In this document: one piece after another, positions 16,189-25,414 of the stretch
Layout of the letters: each line of letters opens with the position of its first letter
Numbering within the stretch: the stretch's first letter is position 1
Origin: Asaia astilbis JCM 15831
GTDB taxonomy: Bacteria; Pseudomonadota; Alphaproteobacteria; Acetobacterales; Acetobacteraceae
Reading direction: 5' to 3'
Assembly (NCBI RefSeq): GCF_000613845.1
Contig: NZ_BAJT01000002.1
Span: 1-64,000 of the forward strand
Length of the DNA: 64,000 nucleotides
Notes under the pieces: model-generated
The model's input: only the letters and a program-made list of their open reading frames with translations
Database searches by the model: none
Told to the model about the DNA's origin: nothing
Position numbers and translations under genes: made by a program

Positions 16189-18319
16189 CTACCTTGCTAA
16201 GCGTGAAACCAATCTCTTCATACGATCTTGCCGCTCTGTCACCGCTGAAGCGGGTGAGGGGGCGGGCTGTGTTGCGACCCCGACACGAGGGGCCGGGGCC
16301 TGCTCGTCCGCCTGTGTGGGCTGCGACGTGACGAGGCTGTTGCTGTCCCATTCCGCCGCCCAGGCGGGCGGTGAGTCCCACTTGATGCGCGAGATCCCGA
16401 AGAGGAAGGCCACAACATTGGTCATGACCATCAGATCGAGCCGCTCATTGCGGGCTGACGGCGTTGTCTTTTCCCATCGACCATCCGGGCGGCGCTGCTC
16501 GGCAACGAGCTGCTCGAAGAACGGGTGAGGGGGTTCGGCAGCCAGAAGAGCGCCGGGGAAATGCACGTACCACGGCCCCGGCTCGCCGACCTGAAGCTGT
16601 GTTGAAAGGTCGTCCTTGAAGCGGTTCGGGTTGAAGAAGCCGACCGGCACCTCGCCACGCGCATGAGCATGCGGTCCTTGCGCTGTGAGTCGGGGTAGGT
16701 GACGACCAGCGAGGCGGCATTGAGCGAACTGGCCCCTTTGAGAGGCAGCACTGTCCAGCCGTCGCGTCCGTCGAATTTCCCGACATGGCGGGCGCCGCGC
16801 CGCTTGCGAGACCGACGCCAGGCGCCATAGGCCTGCAAGGTGACACCGTCTTGCCCGCCGCTGTCATAGCCGAGCGCCAGCACCCTCATGGACCGGCCTG
16901 AGCCGTCTGCAAGCGGGTAAGCCGCGCCTTCCAGAGAGAGAAGAAGCTTGTCCCAATCCGACGGGCTGGTCGCCGGGTCGGCTGTCATGACGCGGTCATC
17001 GATGACCCAGCTCTCGCCATTGATGCCCCAGCCTCTGACGAGGATCTCAAAGCGGTTCGACTGGATATCGACCGCAGCGGTCAAAAAGCGCACGCCCTCA
17101 GGCACGAAGCCCAGACGCAACCCTGCCTCTGCACGGGCCGCAATCGCCCCGGCATCGAGAGAGCCTGCCACGCGCTTGGCCTGATAGGGGAGGCCCCAGC
17201 GCTTGACGGTGACGGAGCGTAGGTCCTTGTCATCACCCGTGGCTTCGAATGCGCGTTGCGCCTTGGCCATGTCATAGGCCAGAGCCCCCACGCCGCCGAT
17301 GATAAAGGGCGACATCAGGCCGGTGATCCAGAAACCCGCCGTCCTGCTTTTGACCAGATCGCCTGTGACTTCACCTTCGGTCGAAATTGCCTGTCCCTGA
17401 CCGACCCAAATGCCATCCCGGTTCATGGCGCGACGCCATTTATCTCGATCAGCGTCCCGCAATGCGGGCAGAGAAGCGCCGCGCTTTCCGCAATCTCATC
17501 GAGTGGCGCATCGGCCTCCCAATGGAGTGACATGGGCACCGAGGAGGTAGGGTTCGGGCTGGAATAGCCGTTGCAGTGCGGGCAGGGCCACCACCAGAGG
17601 CGGCGGTCACTATCCGCATATTGCTTCATGATGCCATCCGTCCAGCGTGACAGATCGAGCCCGTTAGCCCGGTCAGGATGGCTCTCCGCCAGCAACATGC
17701 TCTCTTGCCCGAAGGTCTCGCGACGGATCGAGGCAAGGGCGCAGGGGTCTCCGAGATTGGCCGGATAGGCATCGATCTCGGTCATGATGATGCGTGGAGC
17801 AGATTTGTTGATCAGGTTGTTGTAGGCCGCAGCCAGGAACTCAATCCACATCGCGCGAAAGCGTTTGAACTTAAGCGAGTTGTCGACGGGACGGGTGCCG
17901 AGCTTCTCTCTTGCCTGTGGGTGAAGATCGACCATGGGGGCGATCTCGCGTTTGACATAGCTCTCGATCACGTCATCGGTCTGGGCATAGACCAGGAAGT
18001 CAGCCGGATCGACATCGATCGATTTCAGGATCCAGTTTTGACCGACTGTCGTCTTGCCGGAGCGGGCAGGCCCGACGATTGCGACATTGAGGAAGCGCAA
18101 CTCGTCCAGCGCTTCCATAGGCCCGACCAGAAAGGGGGCTTCGTCATGGTTCCAGCGCCCGATATAGCCGCCGCCCCGATTGTCGAGAATGCGATGTTTG
18201 GCGGCATAATCGGCAGTGTTGATGCGTTCGGGTGGGAGATAGGCCTTGATGGCCTCGGCAAGAATGGCACGCGGGTCGGCAAACAGCACATCGTCAGGCG
18301 AGGTGTAGCTGTCGCTCAT
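16189..18319 (-). CDS. Terminase large subunit (lambda gpA-like), two frameshifts
   Basis: The ATPase part contains the Walker A motif GPARSGKTTVGQ near residue 85 and MTEIDAYPANLGDP (Walker B/coupling region), followed by zinc-ribbon cysteines WPCPHCNGY and LLCPHCGTLI. The second part contains LTAAVDIQSNRFEILVRGWG and VLALGYDSGGQDG of the nuclease domain; the third contains VGFFNPNRFKDDLSTQL. Parts join near 17440 and 16660. The joined length of about 710 aa fits the family. It packages DNA with the small subunit upstream. Confidence 0.85.
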
Positions 18320-18896
18320 GGTCGGTGTCGGCTTCCTGTTTCAGGGTGTCGAGAACGGCGTTGACCGTCTTGCGCTGCATGCTGGCAAGATCGGCTTCTG
18401 CCTTGCGTAGAACGGCCTCTGGCCAATCCTGCTCACGCGCCAGGCGTCGCAGAAAGACGCCCGACTCACGCGAGAGGGTGGCAAAGGCCGATGAAAACAT
18501 GTCCTGCATCTGGTCTGCGACCACGAGCTTGCCGCAGCGCTCGGCTTCCTTGCGCTTGAGCTCACGCAGCCGCCAGATGTCTATCTGTTCTTTTGCCGAG
18601 ACACCGCCGAGTGATCTCGGCTGCTCTTTTGGCTGGAACAGATCATCGAACTGAAGCTGAAGACGTTCGAGCTGCTCGTCGCGCCCGCTGATCTTGCTCT
18701 GCTCCTCTTCCCGACGCTCTGCCAGGAAGTCGAACACGGCGTGCGGATCGAAGCGCCAGCTCTTGCCGTTAGTGCCGCGCTCGATCACCGGAAAATCTGG
18801 CCAGCGGTCGAGCCAATTTGTCATCGTCGGGAGCGACACTTTGAGCCGTTTCGCCATCTCTGCCTTGTTCAGGGCAATGATTGGCGGCGCGTCCAT
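18294..18896 (-). CDS. Terminase small subunit (Nu1-like)
   Basis: About 200 aa from the ATG at 18896 (GGAGAA upstream); the ORF can be extended to 18932 but without an RBS. The N-terminal winged HTH reads LNKAEMAKRLKVSLPTMTNW, then GKSWRFDPHAVFDFLAERRE, the Nu1 pattern used to bind cos. A long charged helical region follows (LRELKRKEAERCGKLVV). It overlaps the large subunit start by 26 nt. The 158-nt gap upstream (18897-19055) holds several short GC palindromes and could contain cos. Confidence 0.8.
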   Translation of the reverse strand: MDAPPIIALNKAEMAKRLKVSLPTMTNWLDRWPDFPVIERGTNGKSWRFDPHAVFDFLAERREEEQSKISGRDEQLERLQLQFDDLFQPKEQPRSLGGVSAKEQIDIWRLRELKRKEAERCGKLVVADQMQDMFSSAFATLSRESGVFLRRLAREQDWPEAVLRKAEADLASMQRKTVNAVLDTLKQEADTDHERQLHLA

Positions 18897-19055
18897 GACA
18901 GTTTCTCCAGTCGTAAACAACAACAGCACCAAGCCTTTCCAGATTTTACTAAAAAACTCCGACCGACCGGGGTTCGAATAAGCCCCGGCAGGGGGCCTGG
19001 CCAGGAGGGACCCATTTTTTAGGGCTCGATCCCTAGGACTGGCACTTTCACCTAG

Positions 19056-19283
19056 TTAGCCACGATCTTCGTGATTGTAATACGTGACAACACATTCCTG
19101 CTCTTCCATCCACGCGCTCAGCAGTGTGTCCGCAGCAGCTTTGTCTTTACCCGCCATAATCAGATTACCGTCACCGTGGTCAGTGAGATGGGCATCAATC
19201 CCCCCATCCTTGAATGCCGCGTTGACGGCATCGATAGTAAGGTTGTCAGGGCGTGGGATTATGGATCTTGCTTCGTTCGTCAC
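19056..19283 (-). CDS. Small hypothetical phage protein
   Basis: A 75-aa protein (SIIPRPDNLTIDAVNAAFKD, then AADTLLSAWMEEQECVVTYY) with an alpha/beta pattern and acidic composition. It lies between terminase and the replication-side genes. I do not recognise a family. AAGGAGAG stands just upstream of the ATG, which supports translation. Confidence 0.55.
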   Translation of the reverse strand: MTNEARSIIPRPDNLTIDAVNAAFKDGGIDAHLTDHGDGNLIMAGKDKAAADTLLSAWMEEQECVVTYYNHEDRG

Positions 19284-19398
19284 CGTATTCTCTCCTTGGT
19301 TGCAAGAGTGGAGAGCAACTTAAAACGCGTGAATCTTCAATCTCTAACGACACAATTCAATGAGAAGTTGGAGAGGCAACGACCTTCCTAGACCCGAG

Positions 19399-19932
19399 TC
19401 ACGAGCACAAAAAAAGACGCATTACCTTCAGGCAATACGTCTCGCGATCATGAGGCTTAAATATCTGCAAATTGGGGAATTTGGGAAGTAAAAAATGCAT
19501 CTGGTCGAATTTTTTTGCGATGACTGCACAGGCGCGCTGGTGCCAAGCCTGAATCGTCTTGTGATTTGCCCCGAGTTTGTTGCCGATCTTGCGCCATTCC
19601 CATCTGTGGCGGCCTGATATCGGGTGAACGATCAGCCGCATGTTGACCACAGCCCTGAGCTTGCGATCCTCGATCAGAGGCACCCAGGTCAGCACATGAT
19701 CCAGGCGCTCAACCTGATCGGCACCAGGCCTGGGAAGAAAGTCGTCACTTTCTCGATCCCAGCCGAGATCTTCAAGCTCGCGGACATAATCCGGCCACCC
19801 GCTACCGGCACCCGCAGGGCGAAGCCCCGTTGCCGGAAGAGCTGCCAGTGTCAGTGCAGCCTCATCGAGCCATTCACCAATCTGCTCGGGCAAGCTTCGT
19901 TCAGGGTCGAAGCGTAAGGGCATCCTGCTCAC
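19399..19932 (-). CDS. HTH phage protein (DUF6362-like), possible late regulator
   Basis: A 177-aa protein from a GTG at 19932 whose start overlaps the upstream stop (GTGA). The middle has RKLRAVVNMRLIVHPISGRH and then EWRKIGNKLGANHKTIQAWH, a sigma-like helix-turn-helix common in small alphaproteobacterial phage regulators. The last dozen codons lie inside a terminator hairpin (19409-19442), so the true stop may be slightly earlier if a base is missing. Confidence 0.6.
   Translation of the reverse strand: MSRMPLRFDPERSLPEQIGEWLDEAALTLAALPATGLRPAGAGSGWPDYVRELEDLGWDRESDDFLPRPGADQVERLDHVLTWVPLIEDRKLRAVVNMRLIVHPISGRHRWEWRKIGNKLGANHKTIQAWHQRACAVIAKKFDQMHFLLPKFPNLQIFKPHDRETYCLKVMRLFLCS
19409..19442 (-). 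terminator. Intrinsic terminator after the HTH gene
   Basis: On the minus strand AGACGTATTGCC-TGAA-GGTAATGCGTCT forms a 12-bp stem with two G-T pairs, followed by seven T residues. It ends the leftward early/replication operon ahead of the terminase region. Confidence 0.75.
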
Positions 19933-20899
19933 GCAGCGTCCCTTGCACGATTGAGGTAGTCGGAACGGTTGGGAATCAGGCCGCTCGTGTCACCAGACGC
20001 AAGCCTTTCGCGCCAGGCATCCATGTCCTTCATCCAGGCACGATCAGCCGCTTTCTCAGCCTCGCTCAACGGCGCTTCAGGAATGTCGCGGTTTTCAATG
20101 GCGATAGCGACGGCTTTGCCAAAATAGCCAGATGGCTGATCGTGGCGCCTTTGGCCCGTTGTCTTTCGGTCACGCCGGTGACCACGCCGAGAATGAGCCG
20201 TTCAGACTCCTCGGCGGTCAGACCGGCATGCAATGCATCGGCGACCCATTGGCGAACAATGCCGAAATTGCCCATGTCGCGAGCTGGATCGAAGCCCGCT
20301 GCTTCGAAAGCCTTCGGGCCTATGCGCTGGAATGCCGGATCAATTTGGTCATTGCCAACTGTCGCCCCAAGCTTAGCTTTCTCTTCTAAGCTAATATTAG
20401 AAGCTAAGCTAAGCTTCTCACGCGCGCGAGAAACCTGGCTGGTCATCTGGGTTTCGCGAGACATGGTTTTTCCTCCCGAAATAGGCATCATGGCCGTGCG
20501 TTGGCGTGGGTCGTTCTGAGGCGTTGGGTTTACATTTTTTGGCGGTCTTCCGCCCTTTTTCCCGTTAAGGCGGGATGCAATCGCCCGCCGTGTCGGTTGC
20601 AATGTCTCGGGCAATCCGATCAATCCGCTGGCTGCGTCGTAGGTTATCAGCCGGGTTCTTGAATAGGTTTCGATGTAGGTAGAGAGCTGGGTTTCAGACA
20701 GGTGAAACCTGAACCGCGCGAGCGTCGTAAGGTCTGGTGTTCCATCCCTGCCCATGTGCAGGATGCCATCTGCCCCATGCTCCAGAATAGCGGAGATGAG
20801 ACGAACCCAAACCACGACCGCTTCAGCCGCGAGCGTCAAAAGGCGCAGGTCGTGGGTGACCATGGCAAGCGCCCGGCTCTCAATTGATGATTTCGACAT
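19929..20899 (-). CDS. Phage replication-region protein, unknown, one frameshift near 20118
   Basis: The N-terminal part (RALAMVTHDLRLLTLAAEAV, then SRTRLITYDAASGLIGLP) looks like a winged-helix domain. A linker with KKGGRPPKNVN follows, then a helical C-terminal domain (GIVRQWVADALHAGLTAEES). The frame open to 20066 loses sense at TTTT near 20118. Shifting one base gives VAIAIENRDIPEAPLSEAEK to a TGA at 19929 that overlaps the next start. Position next to a DnaB helicase suggests an origin-binding or helicase-loading role; no family is recognised. Confidence 0.6.
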
Positions 20900-20900
20900 G

Positions 20901-21197
20901 TCAGAACGCTTTCAGGCGATACCCATCCGAGACGGGTTCGATAATGTCACGATTGATCAGATGCGAGATGGCGCCGACCACTTCACTCGGGTCGGCAGCC
21001 AGAAGACGCGCGAGATCGGCCAGGGCCAGAGCCTTACCGCGCGCCGGGGCGCGTAGCTCGGGCATGGCATCGGCGATGTCGGTCAGGTGCAGCCACATGC
21101 CGCGTGCAGACAGCGGCAACACCAGCCAACGCGGATCTGCCATGACAGAGCGCGCATGCACGCCATAACGCTGACGTTGCGAGGCGCGGCGTTTCAT
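20901..21197 (-). CDS. Winged-helix-like phage replication protein, unknown
   Basis: A 98-aa protein with VMADPRWLVLPLSARGMWLH, then LADLARLLAADPSEVVGAIS and NRDIIEPVSDGYRLKAF. This resembles the N-terminal winged helix of phage replisome organisers. It overlaps the dnaB stop by 4 nt and ends 1 nt before the next start, so the three genes are co-translated. It is probably a partner of the helicase. Confidence 0.6.
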   Translation of the reverse strand: MKRRASQRQRYGVHARSVMADPRWLVLPLSARGMWLHLTDIADAMPELRAPARGKALALADLARLLAADPSEVVGAISHLINRDIIEPVSDGYRLKAF

Positions 21198-22726
21198 GAC
21201 GGGCTAGCCTGACAAACCCACGCAGGGCTCCTCGGATCTTCACGCTCATCACGAAACCAGGTGCTGTCGTCGTCAAAGCGCATCCGCACCGCGCCTGTTC
21301 CGCCATGGCGGTTCTTGCGGATCAGCACTTGTGCCTTGCCAACGGATTCAGACATTCGAAACTCGAATTCAGAGCAGCGATTGGCATACTGCTCGCTCGT
21401 TTCCTTCTCGCGCTTCTGGAGCCCGTCGCCACTGGCTTCTTTTTTGAGATAGTAGTGATCGCGATAAAGAAACGCGACGAGGTCGGCATCCTGCTCCAGC
21501 CCGCCACTATCACGAAGATCAGCTTCAGTCGGTCGCTTGTCCTCGCGCTTTTCAACCTCGCGATTAAGCTGCGCTAGGGCGATAATGGGAATGCCGAGCT
21601 CTTTCGCGAGTGATTTGAGACCGGCACTGATTTCGGACATCTCTTCATAACGTCCGCGCCGGCGCGCTGCGTCGCTACCATGCATCAGCCCGACATAATC
21701 GAGAACGATCAGCCCGAGCCCGCGCTTGCTGCGTTTCATTCTGCGCGCGCGCGACCGGAGCCCCGCCACTGTCAGGCCCGAGCGCGTATCGAGCTCGAGC
21801 GGGACTTCTTCAGTTGCCCGCTCTCCCTCTTCGAGAGCATCCCACTGCCATTTTTCCAGCTCGGGCCGTAAACCGGTCTCGATATCTTCAGGAATGTCGT
21901 AACGACGACCAGCAAAGACCGAGAGGGTCGAAAGACCCGCATAGGCGGCGCCAGCACGGGCGCCAATCTGCCGGGCAGCCATTTCGCCAGACCAGAACAA
22001 CACGCGCTGACCCGCCGCCGCGACACGCGTGGCAATGCCGAGCGCAAAAGCGGTTTTACCCATCGCAGGACGTGCGCCAATCACATAAAGCGCCTCATCC
22101 AGCAGCCCGCCCGTCATGCGATCCATGCCGGGATAGCCCCAGGAAAGCCCCGCAAGCGCAGAGCCCCGCGTCACATTCTCACGTCCGCAGGCAATGGCTT
22201 CGCGAACCGCCTCGGTAATCGTGACGTTCGGCAGGCTTTCGCGCATGTTATGCGCAATATCGAGAAGCCCGGCTTCCATCTGCTCCACGAGGTCCTCACC
22301 GGTCTGCCCGGTTGGATTGAGGCAGAGGCGGGCGACATCGACGCAGACAGTGCGGAGCTCGCGGCGTGTCCACGCATCGAAGATGGCGCGCCCATAATCA
22401 CCGGCATTATGAATGCCCACCAGAGCCATCAAGAGCTGACCGACATAGTGCCGCGTCTCTTGCCCGACCAGAACCCCGTCGCCTCCGATCCGATCAAGGA
22501 TCAGAATGGGGTCAGGCTCAACGCCTTGTGCAAACATGCGTAGGGCGGCCGAATAGATAATGCCGTTGAGCTGATCATAGAAATGCTCGGGCCGCAGATA
22601 CTCTTCCACCATGGGAATAACGCGTTTCCCATTGGTGAGAATGGCCCCCAGCAAAGCGCGTTCCGCCGCGACATTCTGAGGCTCATTGCAGCTGACTTGC
22701 TGCGCGAGGCCATGGAGATCACCCAT
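21194..22726 (-). CDS. dnaB: Replicative DNA helicase, DnaB-type (phage)
   Basis: A 510-aa protein with the DnaB N-terminal helical domain (NVAAERALLGAILTNGKRVI) and the RecA-like domain: Walker A GARPAMGKTAFA near residue 225, Walker B-like GLIVLDYVGLM near 340, and PIIALAQLNREVEKREDKRP near 385. It is a phage-encoded hexameric helicase driving fork unwinding. An insertion in the C-terminal part (about residues 415-450, Lys/Glu-rich) is longer than in the E. coli protein. The frame is intact. Confidence 0.9.
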   Translation of the reverse strand: MGDLHGLAQQVSCNEPQNVAAERALLGAILTNGKRVIPMVEEYLRPEHFYDQLNGIIYSAALRMFAQGVEPDPILILDRIGGDGVLVGQETRHYVGQLLMALVGIHNAGDYGRAIFDAWTRRELRTVCVDVARLCLNPTGQTGEDLVEQMEAGLLDIAHNMRESLPNVTITEAVREAIACGRENVTRGSALAGLSWGYPGMDRMTGGLLDEALYVIGARPAMGKTAFALGIATRVAAAGQRVLFWSGEMAARQIGARAGAAYAGLSTLSVFAGRRYDIPEDIETGLRPELEKWQWDALEEGERATEEVPLELDTRSGLTVAGLRSRARRMKRSKRGLGLIVLDYVGLMHGSDAARRRGRYEEMSEISAGLKSLAKELGIPIIALAQLNREVEKREDKRPTEADLRDSGGLEQDADLVAFLYRDHYYLKKEASGDGLQKREKETSEQYANRCSEFEFRMSESVGKAQVLIRKNRHGGTGAVRMRFDDDSTWFRDEREDPRSPAWVCQASPS

Positions 22727-22913
22727 GACGCAACTCCATTTCTCGAGGGGTCGCAGCGCGTGACATGGTCAGACCGAGATCTTTCAGCATGCCGCGCGTG
22801 CTGCGTTCAGAAATACCGAGCCGAAAGGCGATAAGCCGCGCCGGAACGCCCTTGCGGTGGAAGCCACGCACAGCAGGGGCAAGGCGAGCGCGATCGAGAG
22901 CAGGGCGGGCCAT
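22719..22913 (-). CDS. Small HTH protein, unknown
   Basis: A 64-aa basic protein whose middle (VPARLIAFRLGISERSTRGM) reads as a helix-turn-helix. It overlaps the dnaB start by 8 nt and its ATG overlaps the upstream stop. It is probably a phage regulator or DNA-binding accessory. No family is recognised. Confidence 0.55.
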   Translation of the reverse strand: MARPALDRARLAPAVRGFHRKGVPARLIAFRLGISERSTRGMLKDLGLTMSRAATPREMELRHG

Positions 22914-23512
22914 CAGCCGTCCCCCCTATGTGCATCGCAGCGCCGGATGAACGGAGAGTCGACCTTGAAAGCCTTCCTGCAAAAGAGGCAGTTGCGGTGC
23001 CAGAGGCCCGACACGCTGGCTTTGCTGGTCGCAAGCTTGACGACAGGCACGTCATGGCTGCTTCCCGCCGCCGGGACATGAGACCCGAAACGCGCAAGAA
23101 TTGCCGACACATGGCGAAGAGGCGCGGCGTTCCATTTTCTGACCAGGGAAGGCGCCGCTTTCAGTTCTTTGCAAAGAGCCGAAAGCCCTGTCTGTGATCG
23201 GCGCATTTCATGCACAATGTCGGTCGCGCGCGTTCTGTCCGCCGAGGTGATTTGGGGTGCATGGCGTTGCATGGCCGCGCAAAGCTTGCCCGATTGAACG
23301 GCATCCATGAATGGACGCACATGCAAAGCCGGAACGTCCTGCCAGCACGACACAGAGCGCGGCGAACGATGAAACAACTCTGCGGCCGCAGGGAGAAAAC
23401 CGGGTTTTTGCCTGTTTTCATAAAGCAGCGCATTGGCGTAGTTCTGTTCGGCAGCGGTCGCGAGTGCCTGACGACGCCGGGCACGGCACGGGGGAAGGGT
23501 GTCGACTCTCAT
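22913..23512 (-). CDS. Hypothetical phage protein with C-terminal zinc-finger-like motif
   Basis: A 199-aa basic protein. The middle (RTRATDIVHEMRRSQTGLSA, then LKAAPSLVRKWNAAPLRHVS) looks like two HTH-type segments. The end (LFCRKAF, then PFIRRCDAH) has C-x15-C-x2-H spacing that could bind zinc. It overlaps its neighbours by 4 nt or less. The function is unknown; DNA binding is likely. Confidence 0.55.
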   Translation of the reverse strand: MRVDTLPPCRARRRQALATAAEQNYANALLYENRQKPGFLPAAAELFHRSPRSVSCWQDVPALHVRPFMDAVQSGKLCAAMQRHAPQITSADRTRATDIVHEMRRSQTGLSALCKELKAAPSLVRKWNAAPLRHVSAILARFGSHVPAAGSSHDVPVVKLATSKASVSGLWHRNCLFCRKAFKVDSPFIRRCDAHRGDG

Positions 23513-23979
23513 GCTGCACCCCGCAGGGAAACAGGGGCCTCACCCGTCGCGTCGTCTGTAGCCCGCAGGTTGTTCAGGGCAGTCGTGGCCGAATGAATGA
23601 GACAAGACAGTGTTGCCCGCATCGACATGACCTCATGAGGCTCGACCTTGCCGTCTGCCAGAACATGCAAAGTCGTGGTGACGGTTTTATTGAAGCTCTC
23701 GGAGACACGCTCGATATCGGTTGCAAGATCGCCCTCGCCGACCTTGAGTGGCGTCAGAAGATACCCTTCAGCCAGCGCCATGGCCGCCAGAACGATCGGC
23801 TCTTGCGCGCAAAGATCCATCTCAATCGCGACATCGACGGGCACGATCACAGGCACGTTGCGGTTCTGATAATCGGAGAGCTGAGAGCGCCCGACACGCG
23901 CAAAGCTGGCAGCGGCTTCGATGCCACCGACGCGACGAATGACGGCCTGTGTGGCCGTCTTGATGGCAAGCACATTCAT
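23509..23979 (-). CDS. Phage regulatory protein, CII/CP76-like, putative
   Basis: A 156-aa protein from the ATG at 23979 (GCAGGA 8 nt upstream); the longer open frame to 24525 lacks coding character. The N-terminus (VIRRVGGIEAAASFARVGRS) is an HTH, then VDVAIEMDLCAQEPIVLAAM. The helical C-terminus (ERVSESFNKTVTTTLHVLAD) suggests oligomerisation. This is the pattern of phage CII-type regulators. It heads the leftward replication operon. Confidence 0.6.
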   Translation of the reverse strand: MNVLAIKTATQAVIRRVGGIEAAASFARVGRSQLSDYQNRNVPVIVPVDVAIEMDLCAQEPIVLAAMALAEGYLLTPLKVGEGDLATDIERVSESFNKTVTTTLHVLADGKVEPHEVMSMRATLSCLIHSATTALNNLRATDDATGEAPVSLRGAA

Positions 23980-24332
23980 GGCAGTATCCTGCAAATTGTG
24001 GGGTAAACGCGCGCAAAGGAGCGCGGAGGAGCAGCAGCCGACGCGGGACGCACAGGGCGTGGGGGCTGATCCAGCGGTGTGTGATGGTGTCTGGAACCGG
24101 CCTGAAGCCGCGCAGCAGATCGGCAAGCACGTCGCTGATGTGCCGCAGAGCAGTGACGACGACGGACCGGACACGCATCGGGTGACTGGCGATCTGACTG
24201 CGCATAGGGTGACTGGCATGAAGAGAGGGAACACACAGATCACAGCTGCGGGAGGCGCATTGCGACGCCCCCCGCAGCGGACCACCATGGGCGTTGCGGT
24301 TCCCGCCGCAGCAACTACCCATGGAGGATTCG
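23980..24332. other. Gene-free control region with a 17-bp direct repeat
   Basis: No convincing gene lies between the CII-like start (23979) and the rightward gene at 24333. Two direct repeats CGCATCGGGTGACTGGC (24174-24190) and CGCATAGGGTGACTGGC (24201-24217), 16 of 17 bases identical and 27 bp apart, stand out. A minus-strand frame through them reads partly protein-like (VVVTALRHISDVLADLLRGF), so a missed or broken small gene cannot be excluded. Confidence 0.5.
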
Positions 24333-24584
24333 ATGTCAGCTTCTCGCAGCGATACACAGACCGCCCTCGATCTCGCAGCCTTGGCCATAGCCGCGCTCGG
24401 CACACTTCTCGAAAAACACGCGGCTTTGGTGAAGGATACGGATCCGCTGTTCCTCGAGAACTTCGAGGCAGAGCTGATGGGCCTAGCAAGTGCAGGATCG
24501 ACACCGAATACGCCGGACAACCCACGCCCGCCGACGCCTCGCGAAAGCGATGTCAAACTCCTCATGATGAGAGCGCGAAGCTAA
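24333..24584 (+). CDS. Small helical phage protein, opposite strand
   Basis: An 83-aa protein from the ATG at 24333 with GGAGG 6 nt upstream. The N-terminal half is a long helix (DLAALAIAALGTLLEKHAAL), followed by an acidic segment and a Pro-rich tail. It runs against the surrounding leftward genes and overlaps the end of the convergent gene by 23 nt. No family is recognised; expression in the lysogen is possible. Confidence 0.55.
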   Translation: MSASRSDTQTALDLAALAIAALGTLLEKHAALVKDTDPLFLENFEAELMGLASAGSTPNTPDNPRPPTPRESDVKLLMMRARS

Positions 24585-25092
24585 TTTCACGCAGCGCAGC
24601 CTTGGCCCAAGCGGGGAGGAACCGGCGAAGGCAACGGTACTTCCTTACAGCCCTCTCACGCTCTTCGCTTGCCGCCCGCGCTTCATCGGCCAGCATCTTC
24701 AGGCGATTACAATCCTGCCGCAGGAACCCAAGCGGAAGGAAACTATAATCGCCTCTACGAAAGCCGGGCTCGAGGTAACAGGCATCCGGCAACACGATAC
24801 GAAGCGCGCCCCACATCTCCTCCTGCGAGAACGGGCATTCGGTCTCATCCGGGTCAACTTGCCGGGGGGCCTCCTCAGGTTCGTGCGAAGCCGGGAACGG
24901 CGTAGGAAACAGGCAATCGACTATCTCATTCAGCGCCTTTGTCTTCGCGCGCAGCTCTGTTTCTTCGTCAGTGGCAAGCGTCGCGTCGTCGCGCCTGGCC
25001 TCGAGCAGGCGGACGCGCCCCCGCAGTACGTCCATGGCTGCGTGTGCAGTCCAGCGGTCAACCGTCACGCTTTCTCGTGGAGCGTTTGTCAT
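24562..25092 (-). CDS. Hypothetical phage early protein
   Basis: A 176-aa protein. The first half is charged and helical (AAMDVLRGRVRLLEARRDDA, then ELRAKTKALNEIVDCLF). The second half has a mixed pattern (WGALRIVLPDACYLEPGF) and ends in a basic helix. It lies 6 nt downstream of the Cro-like gene, so it is probably in the same early operon. Not recognised. Confidence 0.6.
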   Translation of the reverse strand: MTNAPRESVTVDRWTAHAAMDVLRGRVRLLEARRDDATLATDEETELRAKTKALNEIVDCLFPTPFPASHEPEEAPRQVDPDETECPFSQEEMWGALRIVLPDACYLEPGFRRGDYSFLPLGFLRQDCNRLKMLADEARAASEERERAVRKYRCLRRFLPAWAKAALREISFALSS

Positions 25093-25098
25093 GATCGA

Positions 25099-25323
25099 TT
25101 ATCCTTGTGGGAGAGGGAGGACTTCAGTTCCACTGGGGCAATGCCAGCGCGTGAAAATGTCCGGCCTGATTTGCTCAGGTGTGAGGCCACAAAGCTCGCT
25201 GACCGCGAATACATGATGGGCTGGAACAGAACGCCAGGAGGAGACGGTGTTGTGCTTTCGCCCGATAGCCTTTGCTACTCGACTAGGGCCGCCCGCAAGC
25301 TTCAAGATGTCTCGGATATCCAT
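25099..25323 (-). CDS. Cro/YdaS-like early repressor
   Basis: About 74 aa starting MDIRDILKLAGGPSRVAKAI. The helix-turn-helix continues KHNTVSSWRSVPAHHVFAVS and ends LTPEQIRPDIF, the typical YdaS/Cro end. An in-frame ATG at 25362 would place the operators inside the gene and is unlikely. It is divergent from the CI-like gene, and an operator (25331-25349) sits 8 nt before its start. Confidence 0.75.
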   Translation of the reverse strand: MDIRDILKLAGGPSRVAKAIGRKHNTVSSWRSVPAHHVFAVSELCGLTPEQIRPDIFTRWHCPSGTEVLPLPQG

Positions 25324-25414
25324 GGACACAATGTCGCCTACACCGACATTCTTCGTCAACAAGAAAGTCGTTCATACCGACACACTTGCGCTCGAAAGCT
25401 GTCAATCTCTGGGC
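25324..25414. promoter_or_regulatory. Immunity control region with two CI/Cro operators
   Basis: Between divergent cro-like and cI-like genes lie ATGTCG-CCTACAC-CGACAT (25331-25349) and AAGTCG-TTCATAC-CGACAC (25365-25383), 34 bp apart. The same 19-bp operator (6-bp arms, 7-bp centre) recurs twice at 27243-27300. This is a classic lysis/lysogeny switch layout. No clear consensus -35/-10 boxes could be assigned. Confidence 0.75.

Noticed and set aside
18990-19045. GC-rich palindromes as a defined cos site
   Set aside because: The position before the terminase gene fits, but no cos sequence can be recognised, so no site is claimed.
23822-24565. 247-codon minus-strand frame upstream of the CII-like gene
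   Set aside because: Most of it is Ser/Arg/Cys-rich shadow of the plus-strand gene at 24333; only a short middle part looks protein-like and is noted under the control region.
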